A DNA stretch of 64,000 nucleotides from Berberis thunbergii (taxonomy: Eukaryota > Streptophyta > Magnoliopsida > Ranunculales > Berberidaceae). Below the pieces are notes generated by a model that saw only the letters and a program-made list of their open reading frames with translations, did not search any database and was not told where the DNA came from. The stretch spans positions 62,001 through 126,000 of the forward strand of contig QNQO01002062.1 of the NCBI GenBank assembly GCA_003290165.1. The letters run 5' to 3'. Positions 12,246-23,078 of this stretch are shown piece by piece; within the stretch, counting starts at the first letter, position 1, and each line of letters begins with the position of its first letter. The translations under genes were made by a program, and so were the position numbers.

Positions 12246-15088
12246 ATGGCTACAGACGAAGGGAAGGTGAAACTCGAAAAGTTCGATGGCACAGATTTCG
12301 GATTCTGGAAAATGCAGATAGAGGATCATCTGTACCAGAAAAATCTGTTCCTACCTCTCATAGGGCAGAAGCCAGAACCTATGAAGGATGAGGAGTGGGC
12401 CCTGCTTGATAGACAGGCCCTTGGAGTTATCCGATTGACTCTATCCCGCAACGTTGCTTTTAACATAGCAAAGGAAAAGACCACGGTGGGTCTTATGGCG
12501 GCTCTCTCAAGCATGTATGAGAAGCCATCAGCTTCGAACAAAGTTCACCTGATGAAACGTTTGTTCAACTTGCGGATGACGGAAGGCGCATCGGTTGCGC
12601 AACATCTAAACGAACTCAACACAGTCACAACTCAGTTGAGTTCAGTGGAGATTGAATTTGATGAAGAGGTACGGGCACTGATCTTATTGTCTTCTCTACC
12701 AGAAAGATGGAATGCTACTGTCACGGCTGTGAGTAGCTCCTCGAGAAGAAATAAGTTAAAATTTGACGATGTTCGTGATCTAGCTCTCAGTGAAGAGATC
12801 CGACGGAGAGAGTCGGGGGAATCGTCAGCCTCTTCAGTCTTGCAGACAGAGTCGAGAGGAAGAGACTCAACTCGATGGAATGGACGCATCAGATCAAACC
12901 ATCGAGGTAGATCAATGGACAGAAGGTCCAAATCTAGAAATCCCAATGATTTCCAGAACTCGAAGACTGTCGAGTGTTGGAACTGTGGAAAGATCGGGCA
13001 CTACAGACATCAGTGCAAAAGTGCACCGAAGAACCAGGAGGCGAAGGCAGAGGCAAATGTTACTTCCACCTCAGGAGGAGATGATGCGTTGATATGCTCT
13101 TTGGAGAGCAAGGAAGAGTCTTGGGTGTTAGACTCTGGAGCGTCATTCCACGCTACTTTTCAAAAAGAATTATTTGAGAAGTATGTCCCTGAAAACCTTG
13201 GTAAGGTATACCTTGGTGATGATCAACCTTGTGCTATCATTGGCAAAGGTATAGTAAAGATTAAGTTGAACGGGTCTGTTTGGGAGCTGAAGAATGTCAG
13301 ATATATTCCTGACCTGAAAAAGAACTTAATCTCAGTGGGGCAGTTAGCTAGTGAAGGCTACACCACGATCTTCCATGGTGATGACTGGAAGATTTCAAAG
13401 GGTGCAATGACGGTTGCTCGAGGCAAGAAGAGTGGTACTCTTTATATGACAGTAGGTGCACGCTGTTCAATTGCAGTTGCAGCAGGAAACGTCGATCCCA
13501 ATCTGTGGCACCAAAGACTTGGCCACATGAGCGAGAAGGGGATGAAGATTATGCACTCGAAGGGGAAACTTCCAGGTCTACAGTCAGTTGAGACTGACAT
13601 GTGCGAAGATTGCATACTTGGAAAGCAGAAGAGAGTCAGCTTTCAGACAAGTGGCAGAACCCCAAAGAAGGAACGGTTGGAGCTCGTTCACTCTGATGTT
13701 TGGGGACCAACGACCGTCTCATCCCTTGGTGGGAAACACTACTTCGTGACTTTCATCGATGATCACTCTAGGAAGGTATGGGTTTACTTTCTGAAGCATA
13801 AGTCTGAAGTATTTGAGGCTTTCAGGAGATGGAAAGCTATGGTTGAAAATGAGACAGGTCTAACAATAAAAAGGCTTAGAACCGACAATGGTGGTGAATA
13901 TGAAGACACCAGATTCAAGAAGTTCTGCTATGAGCACGGAATCAGAATGGAGAGATCCGTGCCAGGTACGCCTCAGGACAATGGTGTAGCTGAGCGCATG
14001 AACCGAACGTTGACAGAGAGAGCTAGAAGCATTCGTATACAGTCAGGTCTACAGAAGCAGTTCTGGGCAGAAGCAGTCAACACAGCAACTTACTTGATCA
14101 ACCGAGGCCCATCGGTTCCATTGGAGCACAGAATACCAGAGGAGGTATGGAGCAGACAGGAGGTCAAGCTCTCACATCTAAAAGTTTTCGGTTGTGTAGC
14201 ATATGTGCATATCAGTGATCAAGGCAGGAATAAGCTTGATCCCAAATCCAAGAAATGCACCCTCATCGGCTATGGCGAGGATGAGTTCGGCTACCGTATC
14301 TGGGATGACGAAAACAAGAAGGTGATCCGAAGCAGAGATGTGATTTTTAACGAAAGAGTGATGTATAAAGACAAGCATAAAGCTGACGTCAGCGGCTCAG
14401 AGCAGAGTGAGCCAGTATTTGCAGATGCAAATGATTTTCCAGATAGTCCTGTGATAGAGCAGGTAGTAGCAAGTCCTCAGCCAGAGGAACCTGCTGGACA
14501 GGTAGTGTGCAACAGTTAGACACACCGCAACATCCTAGTCCAACTCCTGTATTGAGAAGGTCTTCTCGGCCTCATGTGCCTAACAGGAGATACATGAACT
14601 ATCTGTTGCTGACTAATGGAGGGGAGCCTGAATGCTATGATGAAGCTTGTCAGACTGGAGATACCAGCAAGTGGGAGTTTGCTATGAATGAGGAGATGCA
14701 GTCTCTTATCTCCAACCAGAAATGGGAACTAGCTGAGTTACCCATGGGAAAGAAGGCACTTCACAACAAATGGGTGTACCGGGTAAAAGAGGAGCAAGAC
14801 GGCTCCAAGAGATACAAAGCCCGACGAGTTGTCAAAGGCTTCCAGCAGAAGGAAGGAATTGACTACACCGACATTTTTTCTCCCGTTGTGAAAATTAACA
14901 CTATCAGATCTCTATTGGAAGATGAAGTGTTAATGCTGGAGAAGATCCAAGGAAGCAGGAATCCAGCAGATATGTTGACAAAGGTAGTGCCAAGTTGCCA
15001 AACTGAAGTTGTGTTCAACTTCAGTTGGACTGCTAGAGTAATTGAACCGGAAGGCTGCTGCATTGATCGAGGTGTGAAGACAGATTGA
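12246..15088 (+). CDS. Retroelement unit 3: Gag-protease-integrase, frameshifted before the RT remnant
   Basis: Identical in layout to unit 2 up to the integrase C-terminal linker. One G is missing from a GGG run near 14502, so the long frame ends at 14519. The remnant RT/RNase H tail is readable in another frame (14507-15088). Gag, knuckle, protease and all three integrase acidic residues remain intact in the first 757 residues. Loss of the tail may not matter, as it is only the scar of the RT deletion. Confidence 0.9.
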
Positions 15089-15110
15089 AATCGGTCTTCA
15101 AGTGGGAGAT

Positions 15111-15703
15111 TGTTAGGCAATGGTGGGTGGCAACCATTGTTGACATTGTTTGGCCACCCACCACCTCTTCAAGTTAGGCCACCCACCTCAAATGAAGGTC
15201 AAGAATGGAGGCAATGGTGGTTGAGCTACCCACCTTGTTGAGCCTATATAAGGCTCACCCCTTCATCATTTGTTATCATCCCATTCCATAGAAACCATTC
15301 TTCTCTTTGTCAAGAGAAGCTTGTCTCCTCCTTTAAGAAGAGAGTGAGTGAAAGCTTAGGAAATTAAGCTTGTGAGAGAGAGAAAATTGAGAGTAATTTT
15401 CTCGGGTGTAATTGGGTTATGGGTTCCCATCTCCTCCTCTATGTAAGAGTGAGTAAAGCTTAAGAGAGTTAAGCTTGTGTGAGAGAGAGAAAATTGAGAG
15501 TAATTTTCTTGGGTGTAATTGGGTTGTGGTTTGTGAGTTGTGAGTGTTGTAAACACTTTGTTATCTTCGAGTAAAGCTTTGCAGCAGCCCGTGGACGTAA
15601 CCCAAGTTGGGTGAACCACGTAAATATCTGTGTGTTGATTTATTTATTGCATTTCCCACTAATCTTGGCTTTCGGGGTGAATCAGCGTAATTTATCCCCA
15701 ACA
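15111..15703 (+). repeat. LTR 4 of the tandem array, next to a gene start
   Basis: Last 593-bp LTR, TATA box at 15245-15251. It is followed by the target duplication GTTCT and then by the 5' leader of the DUF674 gene, 69 bp from its ATG. As an LTR holds a promoter reading rightwards, this copy could drive the neighbouring gene. Confidence 0.93.
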
Positions 15704-15772
15704 GTTCTCACTGCTCTCTCAACTGTTTTCAGAGGATATGAGAGGGGAGGTTTAATCCCATTTAAAATTTCA

Positions 15773-16830
15773 ATGGCTGCCAAGGAGATCAATATAAAGC
15801 TTTTCATACATAAAGAGAAGAAGAAAGTCTTGTATGCCGAGTCCGGACCTGATTTCGTAGATGTTCTCCTTAGCTTTCTAACATTACCCATTGGTGCTAT
15901 CATCAAATTGACTGAAAAGAAATCCGACATTGTTTGCTTGGATGGACTATACAAGAGTGTTGAGGATCTCGACATAGGATATCTACAAACAGAGGAATGC
16001 AAGGCCATGTTGCTCGGCCCCAAAATGGAAAATGATTCTCGAGGGAGATGCCACAATCTTGTAATAGGAACTCATGATGATCAGGACAACAATTTTTATT
16101 TTTACACGTGTAGCAATTGGAATTGCTGCACTGAAGCACACTTCTTGTGTAGTATGTTCAACAACTCCTCCAAGTGCCATTGTGGGAACAAGATGAATAG
16201 AAAAGGGATTTTATTGAAACACGAAAACACTGAAGTGTTTGTGAGAGGAAGGGGCAAGTTTATGATAGAGGATGATTTGACTCTGAAACCAGTTTCCACA
16301 AAAAATTGTTTGTTACTACTTAGGCAACATGGAATCACTGACTTAGAAGCTGTTGAAGAGAGTGATGTCCTTGTTGGTAGGGAGGAGGTAAGAGTACATC
16401 AGTATTGTTATTGTTGTTATTACATATTGAATGAAAACATCACTTTTTTGTAATACATTTCTTTTGTTCTTCAAAATCTTTAAGGAATGTTAGAGAGTTC
16501 TTTATATAATCTGAGTCCCCTTTGTTCTTTATATAATCTGAGTTCTTTAAGGAAAGTCGTTTTTAACATGACCAAGTAATCCAATTTTAGTTACTTTGCA
16601 ATATCCATTGCCCTTCTAACCAAGTGTTCTGCTGCAATTGTTTTCTGGTGCAGGCTTTGGCTATGCTCCAGGGATCATTTACTTCAAATATGGTTCTAAC
16701 ACAAGTATTTTGTCAGAAGAAGAGAAAGCTCGAGGACATTGATACTACAGCAGAGACTGAAGAATGCAAGAAGAGATTGAACTGCAAAAGAAATACAAGG
16801 GGAGGGAAGAACATGATTGTTATCAATTAA
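15773..16830 (+). CDS. DUF674 family protein, two exons
   Basis: Exon 1 is 15773-16387 and exon 2 is 16654-16830, with a GT-AG intron (GAG|GTAAGA...GTGCAG|GCT), phase 0, giving 263 residues. The N-terminus (KLFIHKEKKKVLYAESG, then VDVLLSFLTLPIG) is the hallmark of the plant DUF674 family, whose function is unknown. A Cys-rich part (NCC, KCHCGNK) follows at residues ~125-145. The second exon (ALAMLQGSFTSNMVL) matches the usual end of the domain and then gives a short basic tail. Full-length DUF674 proteins often contain two domain repeats, so this is a one-repeat form. The ATG at 15773 is chosen because the DUF674 homology starts there; the frame is open 54 codons further upstream into the LTR. 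The tandem retroelement array has replaced its upstream region. Confidence 0.82.
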
Positions 16831-17258
16831 ATTGCTCACTCTTGTTGATGTGAGGTATTATAGAAAGAGCATTTTGTTTTAACCCATTTCTCATGTTCTG
16901 ACTGAATGCATGAGTTTTTATTCGTTCCCAGACCTGCTCTAATTGATTCAACAGAAATTTTATGTTGGTTTTTTATAAGTTTATGATTCATGCATATGTA
17001 ATGGAACATAGAGGTTATCTGTGAGAACCAAAATTTGAAGGGAAATATCAGAAGACTGGTTATAGGAACAGGGGATGTATGATCTTAAGAGCAAAAACTT
17101 ATGTAGATCATATAGGAAGAGGGTGCCAGTTGATACTGCTATCGACATGTTCAATCACACCTTGTTGTATTCTTGGTTCTAAGATTCCTCACTGAGGCTT
17201 ATACCCTGACCTAAGTGTTTGGCTCTTTTTGCTTTGTGATGTCGAAGTTTATACTTAC
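16831..17258. other. Gap between convergent DUF674 genes
   Basis: It contains the 3' flank of the plus-strand DUF674 gene and the place where the last exon of the minus-strand copy should lie. I see no recognisable second exon on the minus strand here, so the minus-strand copy is probably 3'-truncated as well. Confidence 0.45.
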
Positions 17259-17427
17259 CTCCTCCCTACCAACACTAACATTCCTCTCTTCAATGCATCT
17301 CTGATTCCAAGCTGCTAAGCAGAAACAAACTAGATGTGGTAGAAACTGGTGTCACTTCAGATCATCGCCAATCAAGAACCTTCTCATCATTCCATTCACA
17401 AACACTCCACGTTTATTTGTCATCATT

Positions 17428-19880
17428 TTTTTTTTTTTTTTTTTTTTTGAAAGGCAAGCGCGGGGTGTAAATGGGCTCCCCAGACCACAGAAAAAAAACC
17501 ATTACAAGTTACATTCGAAGGTACGTTCACTCGTTACAGCATCCATAGGACAATACACTTGCTTCAATTCTTCAACAAAGAACCTAATTAGTACTAGAAT
17601 CACCGTCTCCAAGTTGGGGAGTAACCCTGCAAAATGTTCTGCTACTAAAGTAGTTGCATGAGAGACCTGCCGTAACTTTTCTTCCTCATAAGTAACAATC
17701 AATCCTTTAATCACTCTCATGACGTGATTTATACCTATTGTTGGCCTCAGGATGTATGAGAAGTCGTCGTAAGGATACGAACCACAATGAATCGTGATAT
17801 AAAAACCATTGAATGCTAGCACTAATCTAGCATCCATACAAGGTTCTAATAAACATTTGCATTCTACTTGTATTTGCATCATCAGTTACCTGAATTTAGG
17901 ATTTGTCTTCTTGCTTCGAGAGGACCTTCGAGAAACATATGTCGTGGGAGACTGTATTGTGGGAAACTCACGTTCTTCTTCACTAGTGTTTTACCCCACC
18001 TGTGGTGCTGCCGCTGCAAGGGAAGCTTGAATTTCAGCGACCCATGCATCCATGCCTAATTTTGCAATTGCTGATTGTACAGCGTTAACGTCTTGGGGTG
18101 TTAGGCGATCCATGATCGTTGTGGGATCTTTCTCCAGTCCTCCTATATCATCGGTTGCGCGAAGCACCTCCACTACCTGCATTGGGTTGTCCTCTGAGTT
18201 AGCTATGGGGGTAGACAGACCTGGCTCTGCTGCTACTTCAGCGTCTGAATCCGCAGCCTGAATCGCCGTTTCAATCCCATTGGGTGAGTAACCTGCATCC
18301 CTACAGTCATCCCTGAATTCTTTTAAGTGTTGCTCCTGAGCAACAACAACCAAACTTTGCTGCTCTTTGAGTAGTTGCTCCTGCGTTACGATCAGTGAGT
18401 CATTGTCATCATGTTCTTGGGTGTTCTGGTCATTGAATGTAGGAGTGCTCGTGCTCACTTGTGGCATACTGGTAGTGGAGTCCCTAGATTTGAATGTGTG
18501 TTTGCCAACGGCTGTAGTCCAGCCTTCCTCTCCGGATGCTTGAGTAGTATCCTTGCCAGTGTCACCTTGCTGAACTGGTTTCCACACCTTAGCGCTTGTC
18601 TGGTTGCTGTCTGTTGCGATGGGCATCTAGCACTCGAATGACCAAACCCCTTACATTGCCCACATAGAGTAGGTTTCCATGAGTATTCGACCTCAATAGC
18701 TATTGTTTTTCCATCATCAATGACAACTGGGATGGAGCTAGGGAATTGACAATTAGGATTGATTTCGATGCAGACCCTGGCAAAGGAAAGTCGTGATCTG
18801 GTGTCGGTAGCCTTGTCTAGCATTAGGGGGGTACTAATTGCGCTCGCAATTGCTTGGAGCCCTTCTTTGCTCCATAGGAATAGTGGCACCTTCTTGAAGT
18901 TTACCCAAATGGGCACAGAGTTAAGCACCTCAACGTCCTCTTCAATATAAGGTTTCCATGGTCTTAGAAGAAACAAGCGACTTGCTATATGAACAGGCCC
19001 AATATCAAGCACCTTCCGCCTGTCGTCCTCATTGATAAATTTGAACACAAAAGCACGATCGCCATATACTGACATTTCAAACTTAGTTTGCAATCCCCAA
19101 ATGCGTTTAAGGCAATCATAGACGTAACTATAAGCTAGTCTTTTACCTACAAAGTTGCCAATGAGGTATTGCTCACATTCATTCATTCGTTCTTTATGGT
19201 CAGAAAGCTTGATATGAACTACTGGTTTACCTTCTGTAATGGATGGCGGTATAAACTGGAGGTTTGATGGGCCATTGTCATTCCTTTTAGCAAAAAGGGA
19301 CGCCCAACTCGGGGAAGGTCTCTCTGTTTTGTCATTTGCAGTCATAGTGGTTGTTGTTGGAACCACCAAAGGAGCGATGGTGTTAGCATTCTGCTCGCTA
19401 ATGAAAGCCTGTGTGGTAGGTTGTTTGCCTGCACGAAGATGCTCGAAGTGTTCTTTCCCCCTCTGACCTTCTTGAATCTCTCCATGAGGGGGTGGGGAGA
19501 GATTCGTTTGAGCCGTGTTCAACATTGAATCAGTCCATGAACAAGAAGATCACAGACAGAATCGGAGCTCGATTCGCTGCAAACCCTAGAATCGTGTCCT
19601 GAAGGAGATGCTGCCTGAAGCAACACAGAGTTGGATCCGGCAGAACTGAAGCAGAGCCCCTCCTCTCGCAGATCTGAAACAGAAGCCCTCCTCTCGCAGA
19701 TCTGAAGCTGATCTGAAGGAGGCCGAGATGCAGCCCTCTCTCAGACTCGCAGAGCCCCTCGCAGCCCTCTCGCAGAGCCCCTCGCCGCCCCTCGCAGCCC
19801 TCTCGCAGAGCCTCTCGAAGGAGGCCGAGATGCAGAGCCTCTCAGACTCGCAGCCTCTCTCGCAGAGCAGCCTCTCGCAC
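17428..19880 (-). mobile_element. LINE-like element with ORF1 only and poly(A) tail
   Basis: On the minus strand it has a GC-rich 5' leader built of degenerate CTCTCGCAGAGC-like repeats (about 19640-19880), an ORF1 of the DUF4283/CCHC type, a 3' part without a recognisable domain, and a run of about 21 A at 17428-17449. No endonuclease or reverse transcriptase is visible, so it is a non-autonomous or internally deleted L1-type element of about 2.45 kb. It lies inside exon 1 of a DUF674 pseudogene. The left and right borders are approximate. Confidence 0.75.
17991..19525 (-). pseudogene. DUF4283-CCHC ORF1 protein of the LINE-like element, frameshifted
   Basis: The start ATG is at 19525. After a Ser/Thr-rich leader comes a DUF4283 domain (residues ~85-240, with LPRPWKPYI-like LLRPWKPYIEE and VPIWVNFKKVPLFLWS motifs). 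A CCHC knuckle follows (CGQCKGFGHSSARC, ~290). DUF4283 plus this zinc finger is typical of ORF1 of plant L1-type LINEs and their domesticated relatives, thought to bind RNA. The frame changes near 18620 just after the knuckle. The downstream acidic, Gln-rich part is then readable from 18626 to about 17991. This looks like a single indel. Confidence 0.75.
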
Positions 19881-20383
19881 ACACAACGTCTTCTGTGTCT
19901 GCTAAATAGATATTTTTACTTGGATAGTCATCCGTGTTCTGTCCACAATGGCATATGCTACTTCTAAACATGCTAATATAAAGGTTAACACTATCCCAGC
20001 AACTTTGACTGGGGCATGCATAATGATCATTATCGATGCTATTCATTATATTTATGTATTTTCTATTATGTAATATTGCCACTCTTGAGCTTAGTAACAT
20101 GGTCTGGCATTCCTCTGTTTGTGGATATTTCTTATCTAGACTCTCCACACTATCATACAGCATATTGTGCAACCAAGTTTTGATTGCTTGCTAGTTAATC
20201 CGATAATAGCACACAAGGGCAATGTGAGAAATTTTAGGAGAACACCTACAAAATCTGTTTCTGATTCTGCATACATGACCTGGTTCTTCTCCTTATCCAC
20301 CAGAAGCTTCAAGCTTATACTTTCTACAGCCATTGATGTGGTTATCCTCTGTGACATTCGGCATCTGCTACACATTTTATAAA

Positions 20384-21479
20384 AGGAAAAATGAGATGGT
20401 CAATATTCTGGAGAAGTGGGTTCAGATGCACTGATACTCCAAAAGGAGAAAATCTACAGTGCCTGGTCCTTGATGCCTGTTTGGTGCCTATATGGTGGCC
20501 ATCGTGTGAAACCCAACCCTTTGTGATGTTTCTTCTCTCATTTAGTTTTGCTCTGAAACCCAACAAGCAGAAAAACAAAACAAGCTCCCATTTTTCCCTT
20601 CGCTCTGTTTCAAATTGCGCCTCTTTGTTTCTTCTTCAGATCTACCATTGTTGGTTGTTTCATCTCTAGCTGTGTTTCATTTGTAGTGGAAGAGACATCA
20701 TGGGTATAAAGAAGAGTTTGAAGATCCAGGTAAGCCCTTTCATTTAATGGGTTTTTTGTTTTTTTTTTTTTTTTTTTTAATGAAAGTCATTTAATGTTTT
20801 CTTTGCTTGTTCTCAATTCAACATCTTTACTGTGTTTTTTTTCACCCCTCTCCAAACACAACGATAATTGACACGTCATCATTCACATGATGGACAACAT
20901 CCAGGCACTGTAGAATTTCTCCTCCAAAAGACACCTAGCTACATTGAGTGAGGCTAGGAAATCAGGTTTTGCAACCAGGTCATTAAAAGACACCTAACTA
21001 CATTAATTACTACAGCTAACATTCAGACGTTTCTGGCGTGATAATTCATTAATAAATCAAATGACAAAATTCCGAGGTCATGGAACCAACATTTGCCTTC
21101 ACAAACATTTCAACTGTAGTTTTGGTGTTCCTTGTTTGTCCTAGAATACCTTTAGATTTCTAATTTGTAGTAACTTCATAGATTATTTAAAATTTGTAAG
21201 TGTTACAGTGGTGGAATTTTAAAGGTGATCAAGCGATTTCCGAGTTTTGACATCTTCCATATTTTCAGCAGAAAATGACCATGCAATGAACTTCAGACTT
21301 CACTTGCAACATAATCACAACAATAAAAAGAAAGAGCCATTCTATAAGATTATAACACTGTTTGTACAGCGACAATAACAGAAAGCACAATCAGGTTCTT
21401 ACTATAAGAACCGATACACAAGGGTGAGAAATCAATCTATTACAATCACGTTCTATGCCCCCATTCTATTTCTTTCCAT
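20384..21479. other. Gene-poor stretch upstream of the DUF674 pseudogene
   Basis: No complete gene. A possible first exon is seen at 20700-20729 (ATG GGT ATA AAG..., 10 codons, then GTAAGC), preceded by a pyrimidine-rich leader, but no following exon is recognisable. Poly-T runs lie at 20760-20780. From about 21070 the sequence is duplicated at 26936 onwards. Confidence 0.35.
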
Positions 21480-21740
21480 GTTCAATGCCTTCTTTGATGT
21501 TTTAGTCCCAGCTGTAGTGTCTATGTAAGACCCTCATTCGAAGTCATTGAAGCCTGGAGAAAATATAAAGCTTGCACCAGAAAGCAATAGATGACAGTTG
21601 TTTTATGGTAAAAAGAAAATGTTAGGAAGAGAGAGATGTGGAAAAAAAAATAACTTTGAAACTCTCGGTTGCAATTGAAAAAATTGTGGTTTAAAACATT
21701 TTCTAGGACAGATGCAGGTTCTTCCAAGGGCTGATAGTTC
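21072..21740. repeat. Segmental duplication, copy 1 (partner 26936-27560)
   Basis: The stretch starting CCGAGGTCATGGAACCAACATT recurs at about 26938 and stays similar through a shared orphan DUF674 exon and the AACTCTTTCAAGCCTTTG segment. Small deletions distinguish the copies. This one has lost the CAGAAGAAGAGAAAGC block of the exon. Confidence 0.7.
21478..21574 (-). pseudogene. Orphan DUF674 last exon, internally deleted
   Basis: The minus strand reads ALYFLQASMTSNEGLT then stop, matching the second exon of the DUF674 gene at 16654. An internal deletion removes the following FCQKKRK part, while the TTAGTCCC...AAAGAAGGC tail is kept. No first exon is recognisable upstream (to the right). 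Confidence 0.65.
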
Positions 21741-21980
21741 AGTTGAGCATATATTAAAGATCAAACTCTTTCAAGCCTTTGTTTTAGTCAAGTGTGCTGT
21801 AAGGCTATAGAGCCTATTTAGTCATAGAGGCAGAACAAAAAGTCGGCAAACAGTCGAAGTGTTCTAGCAGGTTGTAGGGTCTGAACAGAGTATAGAGCTG
21901 ATACTCCAGTAAGTCCAAACTTTTGTATCTTTTGGATTCCTTAACTACAAAATAATGACATTTTTATTTGAAAGGTGTAT

Positions 21981-22325
21981 AAATTTATGATCACTACACC
22001 ATTAATGCTGTGCATATGTAAATCCTCATGTTAGTATACATTTCTCTTTAAAGAAGAGTGAGGACAGCGTTCAACTTGCCTCATATTCACCAACGGTTGC
22101 TTCCTTCACCTCCAAATCACTGAATGACACCCCCAAATTGCGCACAACAGAGGTGCAACAGAGTGGTGAGAAAGGACAGAGTGGTGTAAATTTATGATCA
22201 CTACACCATTAATGCTGTGCATATGTAAATCCTCATGTTAGTATACATTTCTCTTTAAAGAAGAGTGAGGACAGCGTTCAACTTGCCTCATATTCACCAA
22301 CGGTTGCTTCCTTCACCTCCAAATC
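21981..22325. repeat. 138-bp direct duplication
   Basis: 21981-22118 and 22188-22325 are near-perfect copies, both starting AAATTTATGATCACTACACC, separated by 69 bp. There is no reading frame. The near-identity implies a recent local duplication. Confidence 0.8.
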
Positions 22326-22429
22326 CTCATATTCACCTGCAAATCGTCTGTGACCATAATCACGAAGAACATTGAAAACCATGCACCGTAAAGTAGCCTA
22401 ATTACTACATTATACAATATGCAGGTGCT

Positions 22430-22562
22430 GCCATTGTGCCTCTTTCTCATTAGCGGATCTATTCTGAACCATTTCTCTTTCTTTTGGCACAATGCCTTTC
22501 TTGACAGAACACTTAAGCAAGAACCTTGTTTTAGTCATTGAAGCTCTGAGAAGAGACAGAGC
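22430..22562 (-). pseudogene. Orphan DUF674 last exon
   Basis: Minus strand: acceptor TGTTGCAG then ALSLLRASMTKTRFLLKCSV, a divergent DUF674 second exon, with a stop near 22410. It is the second of three lone 3' exons on this strand, again without a first exon. Confidence 0.6.
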
Positions 22563-22737
22563 CTGCAACAGGAAATTTCGGATTGGTGAAACTTTGGTGT
22601 ATTTTCCCCAAACCATGGGAACAGTGGTATTTTCCCTAAACCAACCTGACTTCCAATGGACCAGGTGATGATCAGTGGCTTCTTCTTGAGGATCTCCAAT
22701 TTATAAATTGATAATTGTTGTCACCCTTTTGATAAAA

Positions 22738-22811
22738 GGATGGAGCTACAAGACCACACTTCTAACTTGGCCTTGGAGAGGGAGTGAAATCTTTCTAAAA
22801 AGGTGAGATCA
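22738..22811 (+). repeat. R-gene 3'-flank module A, copy 1
   Basis: A block of the form GGATGGAG..ACAAG.CCACAC..., GGAGTGAAATC, ending in AGGTGAGATCA. Diverged copies occur near 24411-24556, 36005-36071 and 38143-38217. Each ends with a sequence resembling a 5' splice site (AG|GTGAGA), so they may be duplicated non-coding exons of R-gene transcripts. Confidence 0.5.
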
Positions 22812-23078
22812 TACTCATAGTTGTGAAAGTAAATTTTTTAGATGCTTCATTTTTTGTAGTTTTCTATGTCAGTGATCTTCGTTAACGATCCCAATTTTTA
22901 GTTGTCCGGTTTTGATAATTTCTACTTGTTCCTTTCCTCACAGCTTGAGCTTTTAGTAACTTTGTAGGCTTTGACCTAAACGAGGCTAAATCTGTGTTGA
23001 AGCATAATCAGACCATCTATATATTTTGTGGCTTTCTTACAAACCTTGTTCCAAGGAGTATTCAAGTTGTTATGTGAG

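Larger units (their letters stand above)
4548..15708 (+). mobile_element. Tandem array of an LTR retrotransposon: 4 LTRs, 3 internal regions, one target duplication
   Basis: LTRs of 593 bp lie at 4553-5145, 8072-8664, 11592-12184 and 15111-15703. Each of the first three is followed by a primer-binding site (TGGTATCAGAGC) and an internal region, and each of the last three is preceded by a purine tract (AAGTGGGAGAT). Unit lengths are 3519, 3520 and 3519 bp. The outer edges carry the same 5 bp, GTTCT, at 4548-4552 and 15704-15708. No target duplication separates the units, so neighbouring units share an LTR. This fits one insertion event followed by unequal recombination between LTRs, or integration of a multimeric copy. 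Sequence differences between units are only a few bases, so the array is young. Confidence 0.93.
17259..20333 (-). pseudogene. DUF674 pseudogene split by a LINE-like insertion
   Basis: Reading leftwards, the ATG at 20333 opens a DUF674 start (SLKLLVDKEKNQVMYAESE, FLTLPLCAIIGL). The frame shifts near 20170 and goes on through CHCGQNTDDY to about 19875. There the LINE-like element (about 17428-19880) interrupts it. The exon resumes at about 17427 (VFVNGMMRRF...GDDLK) and reaches the splice donor (GGGAGGAG|GTAAGT) at 17259. It has an in-frame stop soon after the GDDLK motif. The donor context is the same as in the intact gene at 16387. Insertion, frameshift and stop make it a clear pseudogene. 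The sequences at the two edges of the insert overlap in homology (residues DVV.ARG and GVFVNG), consistent with an old, diverged target duplication. Confidence 0.8.

Noticed and set aside
4553..15703. Reading the 3.52-kb periodic array as satellite DNA or a duplicated host gene cluster
   Set aside because: Each period has LTR, tRNA primer site, Gag-protease-integrase and purine tract, and the edges carry a target duplication; it is a retroelement array.
15611..15772. Upstream ATG at 15611 as the true start of the DUF674 protein
   Set aside because: The extra 54 residues come from the LTR and leader; DUF674 homology begins at the ATG at 15773. Kept only as a possible chimeric extension.
19586..19882. 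Arg/Ser/Glu-rich small protein with REGxxxR repeats
   Set aside because: It arises from the GC-rich CTCTCGCAGAGC-type repeats in the 5' leader of the LINE-like element; no conserved domain.
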